Part shown: positions 1 through 6,755 of the stretch, piece after piece | Position numbering within the stretch: the stretch's first letter is position 1 | Layout: the number at the start of each line of letters is the position of its first letter | Source: Marinibacterium sp. | GTDB lineage: Bacteria; Pseudomonadota; Alphaproteobacteria; Rhodobacterales; Rhodobacteraceae | NCBI GenBank assembly: GCA_025800215.1 | Contig: JAOXSC010000145.1 | Coordinates: 1-50,869 of the forward strand | Direction: 5' to 3' | DNA length: 50,869 nt | Made by a program: the position numbers and the translations under genes | Notes under the pieces: generated by a model | The model's input: the letters and a program-made list of their open reading frames with translations, nothing else | The model's database searches: none | Told to the model about the DNA's origin: nothing

Positions 1-2
1 AC

Positions 3-134
3 GCCGACGCCGGGCTCAAATCCATGATGGGAGACGCCTTCTCCGACGCCTATCTCAACATGAAACACCAGGAATGGAACGCCTTCGTCACACATTTCTC
101 ACAATGGGAAAAAGACAACACTCTCGACATCTGA
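3..134 (+). CDS. C-terminal end of a glutamine synthetase-type ligase (probable gamma-glutamylmethylamide synthetase), partial
   Basis: Only the last 43 codons are in the window; the reading frame enters from the left edge and stops at 132-134. The tail has the pattern Y-L-x-x-K-x-x-E-W near [10 protein letters not shown], then S-x-W-E and a short acidic end, which resembles the C-terminus of type III glutamine synthetase/GmaS-like proteins. GmaS joins methylamine to glutamate in the N-methylglutamate pathway. The next genes downstream are folD and purU on the same strand, with the tmm/tdm/dmm operon facing them, so a methylamine-assimilating ligase fits better than housekeeping GlnA. The catalytic part is not visible, so the choice between GmaS and an ordinary GlnT rests on context alone. 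Confidence 0.55.
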   Translation, partial: ADAGLKSMMGDAFSDAYLNMKHQEWNAFVTHFSQWEKDNTLDI

Positions 135-143
135 ACAAAAACA

Positions 144-170
144 CCCCGGGGCCAAAAGATGGGCCCGGGG
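144..170 (+). terminator. GC-rich hairpin after the glutamine synthetase-type gene
   Basis: CCCCGGG at 144-150 pairs with CCCGGGG at 164-170, and CC at 152-153 pairs with GG at 161-162 across one mismatch, leaving a loop of AAAAGAT. It starts ten bases after the stop codon. No T-run follows, so it may be a weak terminator, an mRNA 3' stabiliser or an attenuator before folD. Confidence 0.4.
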
Positions 171-273
171 GGATCGCCCGACCGACAGGCCCGCGACCCC
201 GAAACATGCTGAAACCTATGTACGAAAACAACGGCGTGGCTGCCAAGAGCCTGCGCCGCGCAGGAGACGTCAG

Positions 274-1167
274 ATGACAGCCACACTCATGGATGGCAAA
301 GCCTTTGCCGCAGATCTGCGCGCCAACGTGGCGCGTCAGGTCTCGGCGCTAAAGACCGAAACAGGCGTCACACCGGGCCTGGCGGTGGTTCTGGTCGGCG
401 AAGATCCCGCCAGCCAGGTCTATGTGCGCAACAAGGGCCGGCAGACCGTGGATTGCGGCATGGCGTCATTCGAACACGCCCTGCCCGAGACCACCAGCCA
501 GGACGATCTGCTTGCGCTGATCGACACCCTGAACGCCGACGACCAGGTGCATGGGATCCTGGTTCAGCTGCCGCTGCCTGCGCATATCAATGCGGATCTG
601 GTGATCAACGCCATCGCGCCGGACAAGGACGTGGACGGCTTTCACGTGTCCAATGTCGGGCTTCTGGCCACGGGGCAAAAGGCCATGGTGCCGTGCACGC
701 CCCTGGGCTGTCTGATGATGCTGCGCGCGCAGCACGGATCGCTGTCGGGGCTGAACGCGGTTGTCGTCGGACGCAGCAATATCGTCGGCAAACCCATGGC
801 CCAGCTTCTGCTGCGCGACAGCTGCACCGTGACGATCGCGCATTCGCGCAGCCGCAACATCGAAGCGCTGTGCCGCAACGCCGACATCCTGATCGCCGCC
901 GTGGGGCGCCCCGAAATGGTAACCGGCGACTGGATCAAGCCCGGCGCCACCGTGATTGATGTTGGTATCAACCGGATCGAAACCCCCGATGGCAAGGCCC
1001 GGCTGGTGGGCGATGTCGCCTTTGACAGCGCCGCGCAGGTGGCCGGGGCGATCACGCCGGTGCCCGGCGGCGTCGGCCCGATGACCATCGCCTGCCTTCT
1101 GGCCAACACGCTGACGGCCTGCTGCCGCAGCCTCGGCCAGCCCGAGCCCGACGGGCTGACGGCCTGA
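274..1167 (+). CDS. folD: Bifunctional 5,10-methylenetetrahydrofolate dehydrogenase / methenyltetrahydrofolate cyclohydrolase FolD
   Basis: A 297-residue protein, the usual FolD length. It catalyses NADP-dependent oxidation of 5,10-methylene-THF to 5,10-methenyl-THF and hydrolysis to 10-formyl-THF in the cytosol. Visible family motifs are the catalytic Tyr/Lys segment [10 protein letters not shown] (about residues 48-57), GILVQLPLP (about 95), KDVDGFH, the substrate loop PCTP, the Rossmann stretch [13 protein letters not shown] (about 165) and the C-terminal [10 protein letters not shown]. The ATG at 274 has an AGGAG eight bases upstream. It lies 56 bp before purU on the same strand and opposite the demethylase operon. 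Tdm, and possibly the GcvT-like protein here, release C1 units as methylene-THF, so FolD is the natural next step. A paralogue used for biosynthesis elsewhere in the genome cannot be excluded. Confidence 0.96.
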   Translation: MTATLMDGKAFAADLRANVARQVSALKTETGVTPGLAVVLVGEDPASQVYVRNKGRQTVDCGMASFEHALPETTSQDDLLALIDTLNADDQVHGILVQLPLPAHINADLVINAIAPDKDVDGFHVSNVGLLATGQKAMVPCTPLGCLMMLRAQHGSLSGLNAVVVGRSNIVGKPMAQLLLRDSCTVTIAHSRSRNIEALCRNADILIAAVGRPEMVTGDWIKPGATVIDVGINRIETPDGKARLVGDVAFDSAAQVAGAITPVPGGVGPMTIACLLANTLTACCRSLGQPEPDGLTA

Positions 1168-1223
1168 CCCCCCAAACCACCGATGCACCGGCACCGCGCC
1201 CAAACGACCAACTGGAGACCGAC

Positions 1224-2108
1224 ATGAGCAAATATGCCCTAACCGTAACCTGCCCTTCGACACGCGGCATCGTCGCGGCGATTGCCAATTACATGGCCGA
1301 GCAGGGCTGCAACATCACCGACAGTGCACAGTTCGACGACATGGAGACCGGCCAGTTCTTCATGCGGATCAGCTTTGACAGTCAGGAGGGCGCAACCATC
1401 GCCGCCCTCAATGACGGGTTCACCGACACCGCCGCATCATTTGGCATGACCTACAGCTTTCATGACGAATCCGAGAAGATGAAAGTCATCATCATGGTGT
1501 CGCGGTTCGGCCACTGCCTGAACGATCTGCTCTATCGGGTGCGCATCGGCGCGCTGCCGATCGAGATCGTCGCGGTGATTTCCAACCACATGGATTACCA
1601 GAAGGTCGTGGTGAACAACGACATCCCGTTCCACTGCATCAAGGTGACCAAGGACAACAAACCCCAGGCCGAAGCCGCGATCATGCAGGTGGTCGAAGAC
1701 ACCGGCGCCGAACTGATCGTGCTGGCCCGTTACATGCAGATCCTGTCGGATGAAATGTGCCAGAAGATGTCGGGCAGGATCATCAACATCCACCATTCGT
1801 TCCTGCCGTCGTTCAAAGGCGCGAACCCCTACAAACAGGCGTTCGAGCGCGGGGTGAAGCTGATCGGGGCGACGTCGCATTATGTGACGGCGGATCTGGA
1901 CGAAGGGCCGATCATCGAACAGGACATCGTGCGCATCACACATGCGCAGTCACCCGAAGACTATGTCTCGCTTGGTCGCGATGTGGAAAGCCAGGTTCTG
2001 GCCCGCGCGATCCACGCCCATATCCATCGCCGGACCTTCCTGAACGGCAACAAGACCGTCGTCTTCCCCGCCTCTCCGGGCTCGTTCGCGTCAGAACGGA
2101 TGGGGTGA
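1224..2108 (+). CDS. purU: Formyltetrahydrofolate deformylase PurU
   Basis: A 294-residue protein that hydrolyses 10-formyl-THF to formate and THF. The N-terminal 80 residues form an ACT-type regulatory domain (starting KYALTVTCPSTRGIVAAIAN). The rest is a formyltransferase-fold hydrolase, with the active-site asparagine/histidine in INIHHSFLPSFKGANPY and the catalytic Asp in TADLDEGPIIEQD. The ATG at 1224 follows GGAG by seven bases. It is co-directional with folD. In marine methylotrophic Roseobacters PurU recycles THF during methylated-amine oxidation and yields formate for formate dehydrogenase. A strong terminator follows directly, so it ends this transcription unit. Confidence 0.96.
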   Translation: MSKYALTVTCPSTRGIVAAIANYMAEQGCNITDSAQFDDMETGQFFMRISFDSQEGATIAALNDGFTDTAASFGMTYSFHDESEKMKVIIMVSRFGHCLNDLLYRVRIGALPIEIVAVISNHMDYQKVVVNNDIPFHCIKVTKDNKPQAEAAIMQVVEDTGAELIVLARYMQILSDEMCQKMSGRIINIHHSFLPSFKGANPYKQAFERGVKLIGATSHYVTADLDEGPIIEQDIVRITHAQSPEDYVSLGRDVESQVLARAIHAHIHRRTFLNGNKTVVFPASPGSFASERMG

Positions 2109-2149
2109 TCTGATCGGCCTTCGGGCCAAGGCCCAGGCAGACCGACACC

Positions 2150-2178
2150 GACCCGCGCCCCCCGGCGCGGGTCTTTTC
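2150..2178 (+). terminator. Rho-independent terminator after purU
   Basis: GACCCGCGCC (2150-2159) and GGCGCGGGTC (2164-2173) form a perfect 10-bp stem around a CCCC loop, followed by TTTT. It lies 42 bp past the purU stop codon and would end folD-purU transcription. Confidence 0.88.
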
Positions 2179-2237
2179 GTGTTTGGGCCATCAGCCGGCC
2201 ATCACCACCTGTTGCCCCCTGCCCCCCGCAAAACCAC

Positions 2238-2273
2238 TGCGCCCGCCCCGGCCGGTCTGGCGGGGCGGGCGCA
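2238..2273 (-). terminator. Rho-independent terminator of the minus-strand methylated-amine operon
   Basis: TGCGCCCGCCCC (2238-2249) and GGGGCGGGCGCA (2262-2273) are perfect 12-bp inverted repeats. On the minus strand the stem is followed by GTGGTTTTGC, a short T-run. It lies 39 bp beyond the stop codon of the SMR gene and would end the tmm-to-SMR transcript. Confidence 0.75.
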
Positions 2274-2311
2274 TCGCGGGTCAGGCCCGCATCAGGCGTG
2301 TGATGGTCCGG

Positions 2312-2632
2312 TCAGGTCTGCTCGACCAGTTTGAGCCCGACGATCCCGGCAAGGATCAGCCCCACACAGATCAGCCGCCCGGCGGTGGCCGGTTCGTTGA
2401 ACGCAAGGATACCGACCACTGCGGTGCCCACCATCCCGATCCCGGCCCAGATCGCATAGCCGGTCCCCAAGGGAACCGACCGCAGCGCCACCCCAAGCAG
2501 GGTCAGGCTGATCAGGAACGTCACTGCGGTAAAGACCGTGGGCCAGAAGCGTGTCAGCCCATCGGAATATTTCAGGCCCACGGCCCAGCCGGTTTCGAAC
2601 AAACCGGCGATGAACAGGATCAGCCAGTGCAT
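2312..2632 (-). CDS. Small multidrug resistance (SMR) family transporter, SugE/Gdx subtype
   Basis: A 106-residue protein with four predicted membrane helices, the full SMR length. The essential membrane-embedded glutamate of helix 1 is in AGLFETGWAVGLK (residue 13), and the signature GTGYAIWAGIGMVG lies in helix 3. The G-x-W region and the Lys after helix 1 favour the SugE/Gdx (guanidinium exporter) branch over EmrE. Its start lies only 12 bp after the demethylase stop codon, without a clear ribosome binding site of its own, so it is probably translated by coupling as the last gene of the methylated-amine operon. That position suggests export of a methylated amine, guanidinium or another cation linked to the pathway. 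The substrate is inferred, not shown. Confidence 0.9.
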   Translation of the reverse strand: MHWLILFIAGLFETGWAVGLKYSDGLTRFWPTVFTAVTFLISLTLLGVALRSVPLGTGYAIWAGIGMVGTAVVGILAFNEPATAGRLICVGLILAGIVGLKLVEQT

Positions 2633-2644
2633 GGCGCTGCGGGC

Positions 2645-3697
2645 TCAGGCGCCAGAGGCATCAGGATAGATGCCCTGGGATGTCGGCGCGCCGTCATCGA
2701 AGTTCGACAGATAGTCGACGATGGTCGGCTGGTTTACCGCAAAACCTTTGTAATCGGCCAGGTCGGGGTCGATGTCGCGCAGGACGCGGTGCAGGCGACG
2801 GCCCCATTTGGGCTGGGTGCACAGATCCTCGAGGCTGGCCAGATAGCAGCGGATCGGAAAGGCCAGCGCATTCGAGCGCGGCAGCCGCCAGAAGGTCTGC
2901 AGCTCGACCCGCAGAAACTGCCGCTGACCCACATTGTCGGGGGTGATGCTGCGCTTTTCGGGGCCCCATTTGTGGTAGTTCTCGGGCGAGGTATCAAGGC
3001 GCGGATTGACTGTCATGGTCCAGTTCAGGCGGCGATAGGATTGCCCCTGATTGACCGCGAGCAGGAATTTCAGCGCCTTGTCGAACACGCCCATCTTGCC
3101 CGCCTTGGGCACCGGCGCGTGCCATTCAAAGAAATTCATCCCCACATCGAAATCCAGCGACCAATCGGCCTGCGACGTGATCATGCCCGCATCCAGCCAC
3201 AGATTTCCGTCGCGCTCGTTGAGCAGCGCAAAGTCACCCTGAGCCTGCCGGGTGATGTATTCCAGCGGCCCGTAGGGCAGCGTGGAGGCGTCCAGAAAGG
3301 TAAAGCTGTCATCAACACCCATCGGCTTGTTGATCCAGCGCCAGGCATTGCCATCGCGGGTAAGCTCGAACCAGTGGGGATAATCCCGCGCCTTGCTGAC
3401 CATGATCAGTTCCAGCAGATCCCAGCCGGCCAGCTCCATATGGGGCAGCGACTGACACCGCTGGGCATCTTCGGCCAGGGTGATGGCCCGGTCGCGCATT
3501 TCGGACACATAGTGTTCGTCCACATCGAAGGCGAATTCGAACGGCGTGCCTGCGGCACCGCCCGGATGCTGCTCGATATTGACCGAATACATATAGCTGT
3601 CGCGGTCGAACGGGAACGGAAAGCGGCGGACCGCGTGGGGCGAATTGTGGAACGTATAGTCACCACGGAAGGTTTCGTCGTTGAACTGCAAAGTCAT
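2645..3697 (-). CDS. dmmC: Heme-dependent oxidative N-demethylase family protein (DUF3445), dimethylamine monooxygenase subunit
   Basis: A 350-residue protein of the heme-dependent oxidative N-demethylase (HODM alpha-like) family. This subunit would bind heme and carry out the NAD(P)H- and O2-dependent demethylation of dimethylamine to methylamine plus formaldehyde. Family-like segments include RRFPFPFDRDSYMYSVNIE near the start, the WSLDFDVGMNFFEWHAPVP region in the middle and LRVELQTFWRLPRSNALAF in the C-terminal third. The ATG at 3697 has GAGGA nine bases upstream; the longer open frame upstream is antisense read-through into dmmB. It lies 10 bp after dmmB and 12 bp before the SMR gene. 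The letter C is taken from the DABC gene order known in marine bacteria and could be assigned differently. Confidence 0.85.
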   Translation of the reverse strand: MTLQFNDETFRGDYTFHNSPHAVRRFPFPFDRDSYMYSVNIEQHPGGAAGTPFEFAFDVDEHYVSEMRDRAITLAEDAQRCQSLPHMELAGWDLLELIMVSKARDYPHWFELTRDGNAWRWINKPMGVDDSFTFLDASTLPYGPLEYITRQAQGDFALLNERDGNLWLDAGMITSQADWSLDFDVGMNFFEWHAPVPKAGKMGVFDKALKFLLAVNQGQSYRRLNWTMTVNPRLDTSPENYHKWGPEKRSITPDNVGQRQFLRVELQTFWRLPRSNALAFPIRCYLASLEDLCTQPKWGRRLHRVLRDIDPDLADYKGFAVNQPTIVDYLSNFDDGAPTSQGIYPDASGA

Positions 3698-3707
3698 TTT
3701 GCTTTCC

Positions 3708-4658
3708 TCAAAGATCCAGAACCAGATGATCACCGCGAAAGCGCGACATGCAGGGCATGATCGCCCGCGCTGCGGCGCGGTCCGCTTCGGACAGCCAGTG
3801 GTCGTTATGTTCAATGTCGCCGTCGCAGGTCGTGACGCTGGTTTCGCACTGACCGCAGGCGCCGCCACGGCAGGACCAGTTGATCGGCACGCCTGCCTCT
3901 TCCAGCGCCTCAAGCAGGGTCTGATCCGCGCCAACCTGCACCGTTTGCCCGGTCGAACCGATGGTCACCTCGAACGGCTCGCCCGGTGGGGGGGCGGTGA
4001 AGGCTTCGGAATGCACCGCCGATGCGGGCCAGCCCTTGGCGGCGGCTTCGGCGGCAACGGCCGAGATCAGCGTTTCGGGACCGCAGGTATAGACATGGGT
4101 GCCGATGGGCTGATCGGCAAGGATCCTGCCCAGATCCATGCGGGTGCCATCCTGTGACACGTGGATCAGGATGTTGTCGGCCTGCGGCAGCAATGCCAGC
4201 CCTGCGGCTTCATCGCGTGAATGGGCGGCATAGTGCAGCTCGTAGGGGGCGCCGATCATGTCCAGCTGCCGCAGCTGCGCAACAAAGGGCGTGATCCCGA
4301 TGCCGCCGCCGATCAGGATGTGTTTTCTGGCCCGCAGATCGAGCTGAAACAGGTTCGCGGGCACCGAGATCGTCAGCGTATCGCCCACCGCGATCTGTTC
4401 ATGCATGAATTTCGACCCGCCCCGGCCCTGATCATCACGGCGCACGGCGATTTCATAGCCGCTGCCATCATAGGGATCAGAGATCAGCGAATAGGCGTTG
4501 TGACGCAGACGCGCGCCATCCTGCATGCTGACCGTGATATGCGCACCGCCCGAAAAGACCGGCAGCGGGGTTTTGTCGGCAGCTTCGAACCGGAACCGCT
4601 TGACCAGCGGTGTCAGAGCCTCGACCTCGGCGACGGTGACCTTCAGTTGCGTGCTCAT
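3708..4658 (-). CDS. dmmB: PDR/VanB-type flavin and [2Fe-2S] oxidoreductase, dimethylamine monooxygenase reductase subunit
   Basis: A 316-residue electron-transfer subunit that would pass electrons from NAD(P)H through flavin and a plant-type [2Fe-2S] cluster to the heme subunit. In order it shows a flavin-binding barrel with RHNAYSLISDP (about residues 52-62), a nucleotide-binding region with HILIGGGIGITPFVAQL (about 113-129) and YTCGPETLI, and a C-terminal ferredoxin domain with CRGGACGQC and a distal Cys in AIMPCMSR. This is phthalate dioxygenase reductase order. The start codon overlaps the dmmA stop by 4 bp (ATGA), so translation is probably coupled. It is one step of the dmm gene set and would be cytosolic. 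Confidence 0.9.
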   Translation of the reverse strand: MSTQLKVTVAEVEALTPLVKRFRFEAADKTPLPVFSGGAHITVSMQDGARLRHNAYSLISDPYDGSGYEIAVRRDDQGRGGSKFMHEQIAVGDTLTISVPANLFQLDLRARKHILIGGGIGITPFVAQLRQLDMIGAPYELHYAAHSRDEAAGLALLPQADNILIHVSQDGTRMDLGRILADQPIGTHVYTCGPETLISAVAAEAAAKGWPASAVHSEAFTAPPPGEPFEVTIGSTGQTVQVGADQTLLEALEEAGVPINWSCRGGACGQCETSVTTCDGDIEHNDHWLSEADRAAARAIMPCMSRFRGDHLVLDL

Positions 4659-5257
4659 GGCCGGATCTCCACGGTTTCAGGAATGTCACCGGGCGTTTCG
4701 GCATCCACGCAGACACCCTGAAACGCGCCCAGCCGGCGTGAAAAGTGATCGCGCACGAACAATGTCAGCCCGCAATGGCCGCAGATGAACGGATCGGTGG
4801 TCACGTCTTCGGTGATCCCCTTGCAGTGCACACATTGCATGCGCCGCGCCACCGATCCGCGATGCTCGGACTGGATCGCGTCGGGCGACAGGCCAAAGCG
4901 CATCGCGCGGGCGCTGAACTGGCCGATCAGCCCTTCGGACCCCGCGCAGAACAACAGCGTTCCGATGGCGGCGTGGGCGATCAGCGCGTCAAAGATCTCT
5001 TCGGCGCCCTGAACAGTCGGCGACTGGGACAGCGACCGGGGCGTCAGTGCAGAGAGCTCCTGCACCGTGGCCTGCGAAACACCGATCAACAGCAGATGCG
5101 CCTTGTCCATGACAGACGCGTCGCTGCGCGCCAGGTCGGTCAGGGCGGCTGCACCCGCTTCATCGGCAACCATGATCGAAAGCGCTGAACCGCAGGAAAC
5201 CAGCCCGGAATAGACCGGCCGGCTGGGGATCGAAGGGGAAAATCTTGTCTGGGTCAT
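4655..5257 (-). CDS. dmmA: Dimethylamine monooxygenase subunit DmmA family protein
   Basis: A 200-residue protein. The first 125 residues look like a ferredoxin-reductase-type nucleotide-binding fold (HLLLIGVSQATV, GTLLFCAGSEG). A C-terminal zinc-ribbon or rubredoxin-like module follows, with two CxxC pairs: CVHC and CGHC about 14 residues apart. This combination is characteristic of the DmmA family. It is probably an accessory electron-transfer or assembly subunit of dimethylamine monooxygenase. GGAAACGG lies just upstream of the ATG at 5257. It overlaps dmmB by 4 bp and follows the GcvT-like gene by 71 bp; that gap contains a GC-rich inverted repeat around 5280-5320. Confidence 0.85.
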   Translation of the reverse strand: MTQTRFSPSIPSRPVYSGLVSCGSALSIMVADEAGAAALTDLARSDASVMDKAHLLLIGVSQATVQELSALTPRSLSQSPTVQGAEEIFDALIAHAAIGTLLFCAGSEGLIGQFSARAMRFGLSPDAIQSEHRGSVARRMQCVHCKGITEDVTTDPFICGHCGLTLFVRDHFSRRLGAFQGVCVDAETPGDIPETVEIRP

Positions 5258-5328
5258 ATCCGTTTCCTATGGCCTGAATACCGGGGCGGGCACCGGCGGA
5301 CAGGCCGCCCACCGGTGCCCCGTTGCGA

Positions 5329-6462
5329 TCAGCCTTTTGCGGTCCGGCGCTTTTTGTCGGGGTCGAAGAAGGGCATCGGATGGGCGATGGCCGCGATCTC
5401 TCCATCCGGGTTCTGAACGGTCAGCGCGGTCCCTTCGACGGCGCAATCGACAGGCATGCGGGCGATGCCCACATTGTGCTCGTTCAAAGGCGAATACATG
5501 CCGACGGTCACCACTCCGACCTGTTTGCCATCCTTCAAAAGCGGCGCGCCCTCGGCGGCGGGTTCGGTGCCTTCGAGCTTGACGCCATAGATCTTGAACC
5601 GTTCCTTGCCCTTGAGGCGGTAATGCTCTTCGGCGCCCCGAAAGCCCGTCTTGCCCTTGGATACCGTAAAGTCGAGCCCCAGTTCCCACAGCGTGTCCCC
5701 GCAGGCTTCGTCTTCGAACGGGTACATCTCGGAATTGTCATAGGGGAAGAACAGCAGATAGCTTTCGGCCCGCAGCAGATCGAGCGTGGTAAAGCGCGTG
5801 GGGATGATCCCCATCGCGGCGCCCTGGGCCACGATCTGATCCCAGATCTCGCCCGCGTCCTGACGCCGGCAGAAGATCTCGTAGCCGCGTTCGCCGGTAT
5901 AGCCGGTGCGCGAGATCGTCACCGGCTTGTCGAACAGCATCGTGTGGATGTGGCTGAAATAGACCACGTCGCGGATGCCCGGCACGTGCTGCTCCAGAAA
6001 GTCCACGGCCAGCGGGCCCTGCAGCGAAATGTCGTGCATGTCATCGTCAAACAGCACCGACACATTGCGCCCGGCGGCCGCCATGGTCAGCTGCTCATGG
6101 CCCGCACCGGAGCCGTGCACCACCATGAAGCTGTGCGGCCCCATGCGATAGATCACACAGTCATCGACGAATTTGCCCGCGTCATTCAGCATGCAGGCAT
6201 AGGTCGACCGGCCCGGTTTCAGCTTTTCGATATTGCGCGTGGTGGCGCGGTCGATCACGTGGCTGGCATGGGGGCCGATCACATGGACCTTTTTCAGGCC
6301 CGACACGTCCATGACGCCTGCCTTGGTGCGGATGGCCAGATATTCTTCGGTCTGATCCTTGTCATAGGTCCAGGCCGTGCCCATGCCGCTCCAGTCTTCC
6401 AGATCCGAGCCCATGGCGCGGTGCCGGTCGGCGAGGGCCGAAAATCTCCAAGATGCGGTCAT
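5329..6462 (-). CDS. dmmD: Aminomethyltransferase (GcvT)-like folate-binding protein of the dimethylamine monooxygenase operon
   Basis: A 377-residue GcvT-family protein. It has the folate-binding core with MDVSGLKKVHVIGP (about residues 51-64), the NDAGKFVDDCVIYRMG segment that carries the conserved acidic folate contact, ISRTGYTGERGYEIFC, and a C-terminal barrel with VTVGMYSPLNEHNVGIA. GcvT proteins bind THF and take up C1 groups, so it may trap formaldehyde from dimethylamine oxidation as methylene-THF. The ATG at 6462 is chosen because AAGGA lies nine bases upstream; the 50 residues further upstream in frame are low-complexity read-through. It is the first gene of the dmm block, hence the tentative letter D. 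It is not the glycine-cleavage GcvT, since no gcvH or gcvP is near. Confidence 0.85.
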   Translation of the reverse strand: MTASWRFSALADRHRAMGSDLEDWSGMGTAWTYDKDQTEEYLAIRTKAGVMDVSGLKKVHVIGPHASHVIDRATTRNIEKLKPGRSTYACMLNDAGKFVDDCVIYRMGPHSFMVVHGSGAGHEQLTMAAAGRNVSVLFDDDMHDISLQGPLAVDFLEQHVPGIRDVVYFSHIHTMLFDKPVTISRTGYTGERGYEIFCRRQDAGEIWDQIVAQGAAMGIIPTRFTTLDLLRAESYLLFFPYDNSEMYPFEDEACGDTLWELGLDFTVSKGKTGFRGAEEHYRLKGKERFKIYGVKLEGTEPAAEGAPLLKDGKQVGVVTVGMYSPLNEHNVGIARMPVDCAVEGTALTVQNPDGEIAAIAHPMPFFDPDKKRRTAKG

Positions 6463-6513
6463 TCGTGGTGTTCCTTGGTTTGTGTTGGGGTCTGTGTTGG
6501 TGGTCAGGTGGTT

Positions 6514-6538
6514 GCCGGGGCGGGCACGCCGCCCCGGC
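6514..6538 (-). promoter_or_regulatory. Intercistronic hairpin between the small membrane protein gene and the GcvT-like gene
   Basis: GCCGGGGCGG (6514-6523) and CCGCCCCGGC (6529-6538) form a perfect 10-bp stem with a 5-base loop in an 88-bp gap inside the operon. No T-run follows on the minus strand. It may act as a partial terminator or an mRNA-stabilising element that sets different levels for the two halves of the operon. Confidence 0.5.
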
Positions 6539-6550
6539 AGGGGTTTGGCC

Positions 6551-6721
6551 CTATTTCTTGGACACCGCGTCGTAGGCTTCTTCCTCGTGCTTGTTGCCAA
6601 GCCACAGGGCAATGATCAGCAGCACGCCGGTTGCCAGAAGCCAGATCAGCTCCATGCTGCCCTGACCGGTGTAGAACGCACCTTCGAAACCATCCCAGGT
6701 GCCTTGCGTAACGGGGTTCAT
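6551..6721 (-). CDS. Small single-pass membrane protein of unknown function in the tmm-tdm-amt-dmm operon
   Basis: A 56-residue reading frame, MNPVTQGTWDGFEG to AYDAVSKK, between amt and the GcvT-like gene. A short polar N-terminus with aromatic residues is followed by one hydrophobic segment (MELIWLLATGVLLIIALWLG, about residues 23-42) and a highly charged C-terminus (NKHEEEAYDAVSKK). GGAA lies just before the ATG (read on the minus strand). The gene starts 34 bp after the amt stop codon. The hydrophobic helix, negative tail and position next to an ammonium transporter suggest a small partner or regulator of Amt, or a membrane anchor for an enzyme of the pathway. That is inference; I do not recognise a named family. 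Confidence 0.75.
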   Translation of the reverse strand: MNPVTQGTWDGFEGAFYTGQGSMELIWLLATGVLLIIALWLGNKHEEEAYDAVSKK

Positions 6722-6755
6722 GTCAGTTCCTTTCGTTTGAGCTCAGGCGTGCCGG

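Noticed and set aside
2109-2311. Guanidine-type riboswitch for the SMR gene
   Set aside because: The SMR gene is transcribed from the other side and follows the demethylase gene by 12 bp; there is no leader for a riboswitch.
2183-3760. A 525-codon plus-strand open frame over the SMR and demethylase genes
   Set aside because: Antisense shadow; composition rich in Arg/Gly/Pro/His and no domain, while the minus strand encodes conserved proteins.
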